In this document: piece after piece, positions 26,073 through 33,404 of the stretch | Layout of the letters: the number at the start of each line of letters is the position of its first letter | How positions within the stretch are numbered: the first letter of the stretch is position 1 | Assembly (NCBI RefSeq): GCF_948472415.1 | Contig: NZ_OX419519.1 | Span: forward strand, 3,286,001-3,350,000 | Reading direction: 5' to 3' | DNA: 64,000 nt | Origin: Kitasatospora fiedleri | GTDB lineage: Bacteria > Actinomycetota > Actinomycetes > Streptomycetales > Streptomycetaceae | Notes under the pieces: generated by a model | Databases searched by the model: none | What the model saw: only the letters and a program-made list of their open reading frames with translations | Told to the model about the DNA's origin: nothing | Position numbers and translations under genes: made by a program

Positions 26073-26518
26073 TGAGTCTCCTCGATAAATCAGATCTTCC
26101 AATTGCCGCGCCGGGGGCTGCCGAAGGAAGCACACGGGACGTGCACCAGGCCAACGAAGCCGCCCCGGGGCGGTTGCGGACGCCCCCGAACAATCACCCA
26201 CTCGGCCTAATCCGCGCATTCGGGTGATCGGGGAATCCGCCCGTTTCCCCGGCCGCGCCGGCTCGTTCTTCCTCACGAACACCGCTCCACAGGCAGCCCC
26301 CGTGCCGCCCTGGACGCGCCGCCAAACGACCGCCCCCAGCCGTGAGTGGGCAGCCGTCGGCGCACCCCGACGCGGCACGCGTCGCCCAAGCCACGGGCGA
26401 CACGAGGGTGTTGGGCCGCGTGAGTGACATTCACGGCGCATCCGGAAAACCGCGGGTGATGATGCGATCGCCCGGCACCCGACCATCCACAGTCGGGCAG
26501 AACGTGAGGAAGAAAGCT
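26073..26518. other. Divergent promoter region between chaplin genes
   Basis: This 446-bp stretch has no gene. It holds GGGTGAT motifs on the coding strand of both flanking genes (26193-26199 reversed, 26453-26460), an ATCACCC/GGGTGAT inverted repeat at 26193-26228, and a BldD-like inverted repeat at 26423-26434. A definite -10/-35 pair is not clear to me. Confidence 0.5.
26423..26434. promoter_or_regulatory. BldD-like inverted repeat upstream of a chaplin gene
   Basis: AGTGACATTCAC contains GTGA and TCAC half-sites 3 bp apart and fits the early BldD pattern AGTGA(n)TCAC. It lies about 85 bp before the chaplin ATG at 26519. Short motifs like this occur by chance, so support is limited. Confidence 0.35.
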
Positions 26519-26761
26519 ATGCGCAACTTCAAGAAGGCCGCGGTCCTGTCCGTCGCCGCCGCCGGTATGGTCCTCGGCTCGGCCGGTCTGGCCAACGCCT
26601 CGGCCGGTGCCGAGGGCGTCGCCGCGGGCTCCCCCGGCGTGCTCTCCGGCAACCTGATCCAGGTCCCGGTCCACGTCCCGGTCAACGTCTGCGGCAACAC
26701 CGTGAACGTGATCGGCCTGCTGAACCCGGCGTTCGGCAACTCCTGCGCCAACGTCGGCTGA
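26519..26761 (+). CDS. Short chaplin (first rightward copy)
   Basis: The 80-aa precursor has a signal peptide (FKKAAVLSVAAAGMVLGSAG, cleavage near ANASA) and one chaplin domain with SPGVLSGNLIQVPVHVPVNV, CGNTVNVIGLLNPAFGNSC and a C-terminal ANVG. It matches the canonical short chaplin very closely. GAGGA precedes the ATG. A perfect hairpin follows at 26781-26814, separating it from the next chaplin gene, with which it shares a 50-base identical stretch over the cysteine region. Confidence 0.95.
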   Translation: MRNFKKAAVLSVAAAGMVLGSAGLANASAGAEGVAAGSPGVLSGNLIQVPVHVPVNVCGNTVNVIGLLNPAFGNSCANVG

Positions 26762-26780
26762 ACTGCCTGACGCAGCGCCC

Positions 26781-26814
26781 GCGCCGCACCGCACGGTCCC
26801 GTGCGGTGCGGCGC
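26781..26814. terminator. Perfect 15-bp hairpin between the two rightward chaplin genes
   Basis: GCGCCGCACCGCACG (26781-26795) and CGTGCGGTGCGGCGC (26800-26814) are exact complements with a 4-base loop. Confidence 0.8.
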
Positions 26815-26849
26815 ACCAACTCCCTGTGTGATCTAGGAGATCAACCCCC

Positions 26850-27143
26850 ATGCAGAACGTGAAGAAGGCCGCCGTCCTGTCGGCCGCCGCGGCCGGCCTG
26901 GTGCTCGGCTCCGCCGGTCTGGCCAACGCCTCGGCCGGTGCCGAGGGCGTCGCCGCCAACTCCCCCGGCGTGCTCTCCGGCAACGCCGTGCAGGTCCCGG
27001 TGCACGTCCCGGTGAACGTCTGCGGCAACTCGATCAACGTGATCGGCCTGCTGAACCCGGCGTTCGGCAACTCCTGCGCCAACGTGGACCTGCCGGCCGA
27101 GCACCACGAGCACCACGAGCCGCCGGTCGACGAAGACTGCTGA
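26850..27143 (+). CDS. Short chaplin with a His/Glu-rich C-terminal tail ending in Cys
   Basis: The 97-aa precursor has the signal peptide and chaplin domain of its neighbour (SPGVLSGNAVQVPVHVPVNV, then CGNSINVIGLLNPAFGNSC). Instead of stopping at ANVG it continues with an added 18-residue tail, DLPAEHHEHHEPPVDEDC. The tail has four His, five Glu/Asp in short order and a terminal third cysteine, absent from ordinary short chaplins. It could bind metal or form an extra disulfide. AGGAG precedes the ATG. The gene lies 88 bp after the other chaplin and looks like a tandem duplicate with a new end. Confidence 0.92.
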   Translation: MQNVKKAAVLSAAAAGLVLGSAGLANASAGAEGVAANSPGVLSGNAVQVPVHVPVNVCGNSINVIGLLNPAFGNSCANVDLPAEHHEHHEPPVDEDC

Positions 27144-27252
27144 CCAGCCCCGCTGATCGGCAACCCCGTGCAGACCGCCCCTCGGCCCAGTGGCCGGGGG
27201 CCGCGCGCGTTTCCCCTGGAGCACCGTTCCACTCACCCCGAAGGATTGGCCG

Positions 27253-27636
27253 ATGACCCGGAAGACCACCGGCGCCGTGGCCGCGCTCGGCGCCGCCGTG
27301 CTGCTCGGCGGCGTCACCGCCCAGGCCGCGCACGCCGAGACCGAACCGCTCGGCGGGCTGCCCGCGCCCACCACCCACCTGCAGAACACCGACGCCCAGC
27401 AGGCCCTCGGCGGCACCACCGGTGCGCTCGGCTACGCGGTCGCCCCGCTGAAGGAGCTGCGGCTCGACCCGTGGGCCGGGTCCGGCGCGGACGTGCTGAA
27501 CAACGGCGTCGCGGTCGTCCCCGACAACGGCGTCGCCCCGGTCGGCACCGCCCCGCTCACCGCCCCGCTGTCCGGCGGCGGCGGCGCGAAGGACCTCCCG
27601 CTGGCCGGCCCGCTGCTCGGCGTGCTGCCGGGCTGA
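27253..27636 (+). CDS. Small secreted protein of the chaplin cluster, unknown function
   Basis: The 127-aa product has a signal peptide (TGAVAALGAAVLLGGVTAQA, cleavage after AHA) and a mature part rich in Gly, Leu, Pro and Ala, with no cysteine. Segments such as GGTTGALGYAVAPLKELRL and the C-terminal LPLAGPLLGVLPG are amphipathic. I recognise no family. The ATG at 27253 with AAGGA upstream is preferred over an earlier in-frame start at 27190. It follows the chaplins, converges on another unknown secreted gene and shares with it a perfect bidirectional hairpin. A role at the cell surface is inferred only from export signal and company. Confidence 0.75.
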   Translation: MTRKTTGAVAALGAAVLLGGVTAQAAHAETEPLGGLPAPTTHLQNTDAQQALGGTTGALGYAVAPLKELRLDPWAGSGADVLNNGVAVVPDNGVAPVGTAPLTAPLSGGGGAKDLPLAGPLLGVLPG

Positions 27637-27648
27637 GCCGGTACGCCG

Positions 27649-27680
27649 ACGGCCCGGGCCCCCGACGGGGCCCGGGCCGT
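27649..27680. terminator. Bidirectional perfect 14-bp hairpin
   Basis: ACGGCCCGGGCCCC (27649-27662) pairs exactly with GGGGCCCGGGCCGT (27667-27680). It lies between the convergent secreted-protein genes. Confidence 0.85.
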
Positions 27681-27695
27681 TCGCGTGCCGCCGGG

Positions 27696-28403
27696 TCAGA
27701 CCCGGCTCTGGTCCAGCGCGCCGGTGAGGGTGCCCACCGGGTCGGCCTGGTTCATCATCTCGCCGGTGGTGGCGGTGGTGGTGGCGGCCAGGTTCCGCAC
27801 CGAGTCGGTGACCGAGAGCTGGTCCTGCTCGCCGCCGAGCGAGGCGCTCGCCCCCGGGACGGCCTGCACCGGCGCGGTCACCAGGTGCGGGTCGACCTTG
27901 TCCAGGCTCAGCGCGGCGTCGGTGAGCTGCCCGCCCTGCCCCTCGACGAAGGAGACCGGCTGCCCCAGGCCCAGCGCCGGGCCGGCCAGGTTGAGCGGGG
28001 CGGCCGGGGCGTCCAGGCCGAGGGTGCCCAGCTCGGCGCCGCGGTCGGCCTCGGGCAGCGGCAGCGCAGCGGCCAGCGAGGGGCCCTCCTTGCCGCCGCC
28101 GATCGACGGCAGCACCTGGTCCGGGACCGGGTGGGTGCTGCTCTGGCCGTTGTCGGTGGAGGCCGACAGCGGCGAGGCCGGGATCGTGCCGTGGACCCCG
28201 CCGCCGTCCGGCAGCAGCGGGAGCGGGGTGGCGGCCGTGCTGAGCGGGATGCTGAACGGCACCTCCTGGCCGGCCGTGGCGTTCTCGATCGCGGCCACCT
28301 CGGCCGGGGTCTTCGGAGCCGCCTGGGCCACGCCCTGCGCCGCCGCCACGCCGGCGCCGACCGCCAGCAGCAGGGCGCCGGTCGCCCGCTTGGAGAGCTT
28401 CAT
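27696..28403 (-). CDS. Secreted protein of the chaplin/rodlin cluster, unknown function
   Basis: The 235-aa product has a signal peptide (KRATGALLLAVGAGVAAAQG, cleavage after AQA) and a low-complexity mature part rich in Ala, Leu, Gly, Pro and Ser, without cysteine or transmembrane segment. Repeated short hydrophobic turns such as ALPLPEAD, TLGLDAPAAPLNLAG and ALGLGQPVSF alternate with polar stretches. No family is recognised. It is divergent from the first rodlin-like gene and convergent with the 127-aa secreted protein, both of which it resembles in composition. Export and location suggest a sheath or wall component. Confidence 0.75.
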   Translation of the reverse strand: MKLSKRATGALLLAVGAGVAAAQGVAQAAPKTPAEVAAIENATAGQEVPFSIPLSTAATPLPLLPDGGGVHGTIPASPLSASTDNGQSSTHPVPDQVLPSIGGGKEGPSLAAALPLPEADRGAELGTLGLDAPAAPLNLAGPALGLGQPVSFVEGQGGQLTDAALSLDKVDPHLVTAPVQAVPGASASLGGEQDQLSVTDSVRNLAATTTATTGEMMNQADPVGTLTGALDQSRV

Positions 28404-28680
28404 GCTGTTCGCCGTTCGTTCGGGGAGTTCGGGAAATCGGTTCGAGTGCCCGGTGGGCACCCTGGCGAACGAGCCAGCTCCCTCGCGGATAGCGGGTGTT
28501 GACCGGAACGGCTGAATAGTCCGATCTCCGCATCGTCAACAATCCGACCGGCACGCGGGTAAAACGGCGGCCAATGACGAATTTCCCGCAGACCCCGTAA
28601 CTTTCCGTGCCGCCATTCTTTGATCCCGACGACGACGGGGCAGCACCCCTCGAACAGCATTTCAGAGAGGTATCTCCACC

Positions 28681-29025
28681 ATGCTCAAGAAGACTTTCGC
28701 TACCGTCGGCCTGGCCGCCGCAGCGCTGGCCGCGGTGTCCACCCCCGCCGTCGCCATCGGCAACGCGGACGGTTCGGCCGGCTCGATCCAGGGCAACGGC
28801 GGCACCAACGCCACCGGCACCTGGGGCAACCACAGCCCGAACTTCCACTTCGCCGACAACCCGAACATCTGCCTCCCGGAGATCCACAACATCGGTGTCG
28901 CCGTGCTCGGCGTGGCCGTCCCGGTCGAGGTCGACGCGCTCAACAACCAGCCCAAGCAGACCTGCGTGGTCGGCCAGGGCACCCTCGGCAGCGGCGACGG
29001 CGGCGTCTCCCACCTGGTCGGCTGA
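28681..29025 (+). CDS. Rodlin-like secreted protein (first copy)
   Basis: The 114-aa precursor has a signal peptide (FATVGLAAAALAAVSTPAVA) and a mature part with the rodlin layout: AIGNADG start, NHSPNFH, NPNICLPEIHN (first Cys), VAVLGVAVPVEVDALNN, QTCVVGQ (second Cys) and GDGGVSHLVG end. Rodlins organise chaplin fibres into paired rodlets on aerial hyphae. The match is to the pattern of spaced motifs rather than to RdlA/RdlB residue by residue, so I call it rodlin-like. A second copy follows in tandem. A possible ECF-type promoter element GTAACT lies at 28597-28602. Confidence 0.82.
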   Translation: MLKKTFATVGLAAAALAAVSTPAVAIGNADGSAGSIQGNGGTNATGTWGNHSPNFHFADNPNICLPEIHNIGVAVLGVAVPVEVDALNNQPKQTCVVGQGTLGSGDGGVSHLVG

Positions 29026-29044
29026 CCCACCGTCACTGCCCCCG

Positions 29045-29067
29045 GCGCGGAGCCCCACGCTCCGCGC
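29045..29067 (+). terminator. Hairpin after the first rodlin-like gene
   Basis: GCGCGGAGC (29045-29053) and GCTCCGCGC (29059-29067) are perfect complements with a 5-base loop, 19 bp past the stop. Confidence 0.65.
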
Positions 29068-29173
29068 GGCACGACCCGCCCGGTCCGCTCCCCCGGCCCG
29101 GCGGTCAGGACCCGGCGCGAGCCACGCGCCGGTCCGCTGCTCCACTCCATCAGATCCGAAAAGGAATAACCCA

Positions 29174-29518
29174 ATGATCAAGAAGGCTCTCGCCGCCGCC
29201 GGCGTCGCCGCCGCCGGTCTCGCCACGATCGCCTCCCCGGCGATGGCCATCGGCGACGCGGACGGCGCCGCCACCTCCATCCAGGGCAGCGGCGGCACCA
29301 ACGCCACCGGCACCTCGGGCAACCACAGCCCGAACTTCCACACCCTGGACAACCCGAACCTCTGCCTCCCCGAGGTGCACAACATCGCCGTCGCCGTCAT
29401 CGGCGTCGCGGTGCCGATCGAGGCCGACGTCCTGGACAACAAGCCGACCCAGACCTGCGTCGTCGGCCAGAACACCGTGGGCAGCGGCGACGGTGGCGTC
29501 AGCCACCTGATCGGCTGA
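29174..29518 (+). CDS. Rodlin-like secreted protein (second copy)
   Basis: A 114-aa precursor of exactly the same length as its upstream neighbour, with signal peptide KALAAAGVAAAGLATIASPA and the same ordered motifs: GGTNATGTSGNHSPNFH, NPNLCLPEVHN, AVPIEADVLDN, QTCVVGQN and GDGGVSHLIG. The two copies differ mainly in the leader and in the residues around the first cysteine. AAGGAA precedes the ATG. Paired rodlin genes are also found in S. coelicolor (rdlA, rdlB), where the two proteins act together. Confidence 0.82.
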   Translation: MIKKALAAAGVAAAGLATIASPAMAIGDADGAATSIQGSGGTNATGTSGNHSPNFHTLDNPNLCLPEVHNIAVAVIGVAVPIEADVLDNKPTQTCVVGQNTVGSGDGGVSHLIG

Positions 29519-29721
29519 CCTTCCGGTCGCGACCGACCGCCGGGTCCGGGGGAGCGATCCCGCGGGCCCGGCGGTTCCATGTCTCCGGCCGCTCCCGGAA
29601 ACCCGTTCGTCCGCGGCGCGATCGGGTGATCGGAGCGCCGGTGGGCGCGTGCAGCGCCGCTCCAGCCGCACCGCTGTGTTCCCGTAGAAACCACTCCCCC
29701 GACGCAGAGAGGAACCTCCCC

Positions 29722-29979
29722 ATGAAGAGCAAGCTGGGCAAGGTCGTCGTCACCTCAGTCGCCGCCCTGGCGCTGGCCGGTATCGCCGCCCCCGCGTACG
29801 CGCACGTCGCCGTCGGCGGCGGCCACGAAGGCGTGGCCAGCGCCGACGAGCCCTTCGTCGCCGGCCACTGGGCGGGCTTCGCCGAGACCTCCCACATCTT
29901 CACCGCGGGCGGCGGCTACGGCTGGGCCACCTCCACCGCCGTCGGCGGCGGCGAGGGCGGCATCGTCGCCATCCACTGA
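29722..29979 (+). CDS. Small Gly/His-rich secreted protein, unknown
   Basis: The 85-aa precursor has a signal peptide (VVVTSVAALALAGIAAPAYA, cleavage after AYA) and a 58-residue mature part rich in Gly, His, Ala and aromatic residues, including VAVGGGHEGVASADEP, GHWAGFAETSHIF and a closing GGGEGGIVAIH. It contains no cysteine and no recognisable domain. GAGAGGAACC sits before the ATG. It shares the GGGTGAT motif upstream (29625-29631) with the chaplin genes and closes the surface-protein cluster with a perfect hairpin. Gly/aromatic spacing is compatible with an aggregating beta-rich peptide, but this is inference. Confidence 0.72.
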   Translation: MKSKLGKVVVTSVAALALAGIAAPAYAHVAVGGGHEGVASADEPFVAGHWAGFAETSHIFTAGGGYGWATSTAVGGGEGGIVAIH

Positions 29980-29997
29980 CCCCGCGTCAGTGCCCCG

Positions 29998-30029
29998 GGG
30001 CGCGGCGGCCGTTCACGGCCGCCGCGCCC
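29998..30029 (+). terminator. Perfect 14-bp hairpin closing the surface-protein cluster
   Basis: GGGCGCGGCGGCCG (29998-30011) and CGGCCGCCGCGCCC (30016-30029) pair exactly around TTCA. Confidence 0.85.
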
Positions 30030-30131
30030 TTCGGCGTCCGTGCCGGGCCGATACTCCGTTGTCCCGACCGGCGCCGCGCGGAAGACTGGCCGACCGGTCC
30101 GACCGGGCCGGGTGCGGAGGGGGAGGCGGTC

Positions 30132-30695
30132 ATGGAGAAGATTCCGACGCTGTTCGAGCGGGACGGCGCCTTCCGGGTGGTGGACCGCCCGCGCGCCGAG
30201 TGCGCCTGGGTGTTCGCCGGGGAGGGCGCGGCGACCGAGAAGCTGGACGGCACGAACGTCCGACTGACCGTCCGCTCGGGGCAGTTGGTGCGGGTGGAGA
30301 AGCGCCGCAACCCGAGCGCCGCGCAGAAGCGGGCGGGCGTCGTCGACGGCTGGTACGTCGACACCGCCGAGGACGCCGCCGAGGACCGCTGGATCCTGGC
30401 CGCCGCCCGGGGCACCGACGTGCGCGGCTGGCCGGACGGCGAGCACCCGTGCGAGGCGCTCGGCCCGCGAATCCAGGGCAACCCGCTCCAGCTGGACGGA
30501 CACCTGTGCCTGCCGTTCGACCGGGAGGCGCCGGTGTACGAGGGGGTGCCGCGCGACTACGCGGGGCTGCGGGCGTACCTGGCGGGGCTGGAGAGCCGGT
30601 TCGCGCCGGGCGCGCTCGCCGAGGGCATCGTCTTCCACCACCCGGACGGGCGGCGCGCCAAGCTCAAGCGGAAGGACTTCCCGCAGTCCGCCTGA
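30132..30695 (+). CDS. RNA ligase-like nucleotidyltransferase
   Basis: The 187-aa protein carries the covalent nucleotidyltransferase motif I TEKLDGTNVRL (AMP-accepting Lys near residue 38) and later motifs EALGPRIQGNP and EGIVFHHPDGRRAKLKRKDF (motifs IV and V). These belong to the ligase/capping-enzyme superfamily; the small size means there is little beyond the catalytic core. Members of this RNA ligase-like group occur singly in actinobacteria and have no settled role; RNA repair is the usual suggestion. It stands alone between the surface-protein cluster and hemB, convergent with the latter. Confidence 0.8.
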   Translation: MEKIPTLFERDGAFRVVDRPRAECAWVFAGEGAATEKLDGTNVRLTVRSGQLVRVEKRRNPSAAQKRAGVVDGWYVDTAEDAAEDRWILAAARGTDVRGWPDGEHPCEALGPRIQGNPLQLDGHLCLPFDREAPVYEGVPRDYAGLRAYLAGLESRFAPGALAEGIVFHHPDGRRAKLKRKDFPQSA

Positions 30696-30736
30696 GCCCG
30701 GCGCGCCCGGCGCGCGGCCGGAGTCGCGCGGCCGGG

Positions 30737-31738
30737 TCAGCCCAGCATCCGGGCGGCCTCGACCGCCCAGTAGGTGAGGATCTGCTCGGCACCGGCCCGG
30801 CGGATCGAGGTGAGGGTCTCCAGGACGGTCCGCTCGCGGTCGATCCAGCCGTTGGCCGCGGCGGCCTCGACCATCGCGTACTCGCCGGAGACCTGGTAGG
30901 CGGAGACCGGCACCGGGGAGGCGTCGGCGACCTGGCGCAGGATGTCCAGGTAGGCCATGGCGGGCTTGACCATCACCAGGTCGGCGCCCTCGGCGATGTC
31001 CTGCTCCAGCTCGCGCAGCGCCTCGCGGGCGTTGGCCGGGTCCTGCTGGTAGGTCTTGCGGTCGCCCTTGAGCGAGGAGCCGACGGCCTCCCGGAACGGC
31101 CCGAAGAACGCCGAGGCGTACTTGGCGGTGTAGGCGAGGATGCCGGTGTCCCGGTGGCCGGCCGCGTCCAGCGCCCGGCGGATCACCGCGACCTGACCGT
31201 CCATCATCCCGGACGGGCCGACCAGGTGGACGCCCGCGTCGGCCTGGACCACGGCCATCTCGGCGTAGCGCTCCAGGGTGGCGTCGTTGTCGACCGAGCC
31301 GTCCTCGGCGAGCACGCCGCAGTGGCCGTGGTCGGTGTACTCGTCCAGGCACAGGTCGGACATCACGACCAGCTGGTCGCCGACCTCGGAGACCACGTCG
31401 CGGATGGCCAGCTGGAGGATGCCCTCGGGGTTGGTGCCCTCGGAGCCGACCGCGTCCTGCACCTCGGGGACGCCGAACAGCATGAGGCCGCCGATCCCGG
31501 CCTCGGCGGCCTCGACGGCGGCCCGGCGCAGGGTGTCCCGGGTGTGCTGGACGACGCCCGGCATCGAGGTGATCGGCTTCGGCTCGGTGATGCCCTCGCG
31601 GACGAACGCCGGGAGGATCAGCTCGGCCGGGTGCAGCCGGGTCTCGGCGACCAGGCGGCGCATCGCCGGGGTGGAGCGCAGTCGGCGCGGGCGGACGGAC
31701 GGGAATTCGGCGGACACTTCGAAGGCTCCCTGAGTCAC
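30737..31738 (-). CDS. hemB: Porphobilinogen synthase HemB
   Basis: A 333-aa 5-aminolevulinate dehydratase with the Schiff-base lysine segment [12 protein letters not shown], the first active-site segment [17 protein letters not shown] and the metal-site segment [15 protein letters not shown]. It condenses two 5-aminolevulinates to porphobilinogen. The cysteines in the metal site suggest a zinc-type or mixed-metal enzyme. It is the last gene of the rex-hemACDB group, but a perfect hairpin separates it from hemD, so its expression may be partly independent. Confidence 0.95.
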   Translation of the reverse strand: MTQGAFEVSAEFPSVRPRRLRSTPAMRRLVAETRLHPAELILPAFVREGITEPKPITSMPGVVQHTRDTLRRAAVEAAEAGIGGLMLFGVPEVQDAVGSEGTNPEGILQLAIRDVVSEVGDQLVVMSDLCLDEYTDHGHCGVLAEDGSVDNDATLERYAEMAVVQADAGVHLVGPSGMMDGQVAVIRRALDAAGHRDTGILAYTAKYASAFFGPFREAVGSSLKGDRKTYQQDPANAREALRELEQDIAEGADLVMVKPAMAYLDILRQVADASPVPVSAYQVSGEYAMVEAAAANGWIDRERTVLETLTSIRRAGAEQILTYWAVEAARMLG

Positions 31739-31747
31739 GGAAGAACG

Positions 31748-31779
31748 CGGCGGGGGGAGGCCGCGGCCTCCCCCCGCCG
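31748..31779 (-). terminator. Perfect hairpin between hemD and hemB
   Basis: Arms 31748-31762 and 31765-31779 (CGGCGGGGGGAGGCC and its complement) form 15 perfect pairs with a 2-base loop. It fills most of the 46-bp gap, just after hemD and before hemB. Confidence 0.75.
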
Positions 31780-31784
31780 GAGGG

Positions 31785-33404
31785 TCAGCGCGCCTTGCGG
31801 CGCGAGCCGGGGCGGCGTTCGCTCGGCCGGTAGACCGGCTCGCCCGCCGCGGTGGCGGCGTCCCGGCGGGTGGCCCCGAAGTCGGCCAGCGCCTGGGCGA
31901 GCGCGGACGCGGACGGGGCCGGGGCCATCACGTCGACCCGCAGGCCGTGCTCCTCCGCCGTCTTGGCGGTGGCCGGGCCGATGCAGGCGATGACGGTCAC
32001 GTTGTGCGGCTTGCCGGCGATGCCGACCAGGTTCCGGACGGTCGAGGACGAGGTGAACAGCACCGCGTCGAAGCCGCCGCCCTTGATCGCCTCCCGGGTC
32101 TCGGCCGGCGGCGGCGAGGCGCGCACCGTGCGGTACGCGGTCACGTCGTCGACCTCCCAGCCGAGTTCGACCAGGCCGGCCACCAGGGTCTCGGTGGCGA
32201 TGTCGGCGCGCGGCAGCAGCACCCGGTCGATCGGGTCGAACACCGGATCGTAGGGCGGCCAGTCCTCCAGCAGTCCGGCCGCGGACTGCTCGCCGGAGGG
32301 CACCAGGTCGGGCTTGACGCCGAAGTCGACCAGCGCCTGGGCGGTGGTCTCGCCGACCGCCGCGACCTTGATCCCGGCGAACGCCCGGGCGTCCAGGCCG
32401 TACTCCTCGAACTTCTCCCGGACGGCCTTGACGGCGTTGACCGAGGTGAAGGCGATCCACTCGTAGCGGCCGGTCACCAGGCCCTTGATGGCCCGCTCCA
32501 TCTGCTGCGGGGTGCGCGGCGGCTCGACCGCGATGGTCGGCACCTCCTGCGGCACCGCGCCGTACGAGCGCAGCTGGTCGGACAGGCCGTGGGCCTGCTC
32601 CTTGGTGCGCGGGACGAGGACGTTCCAGCCGAACAGCGGCTTGGTCTCGAACCACGAGTGCGAGGCGCGGTGGGCGACCTGCTCGCCCACCACGGCTATC
32701 ACCGAGGTCGCCGGGTCCACCGGGGCGGAGACCGGCGAGGGCAGCACCCGGGCGGCCTTCAGGTCGGCGGCGATGGCGGCCAGCGTGGAGGTGAAGGTGC
32801 GCTGCCGGGTGGTGGTGCCGGAGAGCGTCGCGGAGAGCGCCGCGTCGGGCTTGCGGCCGTGCGCCACCAGGGAGTTGGCGGTGGCGGGCAGCTGGCCCAG
32901 GGTGGTGCGCACCACCAGGGTGGTCTCCGGCGAGCCCAGGTCGACGACCTGGCCGGCCAGCAGCGCCTCGGCGTCCACGAAGCGGACGTCCGCGCCCTGG
33001 CCGCCGCGCAGCGGCACGCCCGCGTAGGCGGGCACGCCGACCGACTGGGCGACGCCGGGGACGACCTCGAAGGGCACGCCGGCCTGGGCGCAGCGCAGCA
33101 TCTCCTGGGCGGCGCAGCCGTCCAGGCCGGGGTCGCCGTCGACGGTGCGGACCAGGTGGCGGCCGGCCCGGACCGCGTCGGCGGCCAGGTCGGCGAGCTC
33201 CCGGCCGGCGTCGGCCGGGTCGAGGACCTGGACGCCGCTCGGGCAGTGGGTGCGGACCGCGGCGGCGGTCAGCGGGTCGGCGACCAGGACGTCGGCGGTG
33301 CCGAGCACGTCGACGGCGCGCAGGGTGAGCAGTCCGGGGTCGCCGGGGCCGGCGCCGAGGAAGGTGCAGCGCCCTGCGGGCGGGTGGAATCCGGCGGCGG
33401 TCAT
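31785..33404 (-). CDS. hemD: Fused uroporphyrinogen-III methyltransferase-like/uroporphyrinogen-III synthase
   Basis: The 539-aa product joins two domains. Residues about 10-245 form a SAM-dependent tetrapyrrole methylase-like fold ([27 protein letters not shown]); residues about 265-515 form uroporphyrinogen-III synthase, which closes and inverts ring D of hydroxymethylbilane. The fused layout is usual in actinobacteria. Several methylase motifs are altered, for instance the expected SGDP-type loop reads DGDPGL, so the first domain may be catalytically weak. Its ATG overlaps the hemC stop. A basic tail ([10 protein letters not shown]) closes the protein. Confidence 0.9.
   Translation of the reverse strand: MTAAGFHPPAGRCTFLGAGPGDPGLLTLRAVDVLGTADVLVADPLTAAAVRTHCPSGVQVLDPADAGRELADLAADAVRAGRHLVRTVDGDPGLDGCAAQEMLRCAQAGVPFEVVPGVAQSVGVPAYAGVPLRGGQGADVRFVDAEALLAGQVVDLGSPETTLVVRTTLGQLPATANSLVAHGRKPDAALSATLSGTTTRQRTFTSTLAAIAADLKAARVLPSPVSAPVDPATSVIAVVGEQVAHRASHSWFETKPLFGWNVLVPRTKEQAHGLSDQLRSYGAVPQEVPTIAVEPPRTPQQMERAIKGLVTGRYEWIAFTSVNAVKAVREKFEEYGLDARAFAGIKVAAVGETTAQALVDFGVKPDLVPSGEQSAAGLLEDWPPYDPVFDPIDRVLLPRADIATETLVAGLVELGWEVDDVTAYRTVRASPPPAETREAIKGGGFDAVLFTSSSTVRNLVGIAGKPHNVTVIACIGPATAKTAEEHGLRVDVMAPAPSASALAQALADFGATRRDAATAAGEPVYRPSERRPGSRRKAR

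Noticed and set aside
28597..28623. GTAACT-15-CTTTGA as a BldN promoter for the first rodlin-like gene
   Set aside because: I am not certain of the exact BldN consensus and the same element is missing before the other cluster genes, so it is mentioned only as a weak candidate.
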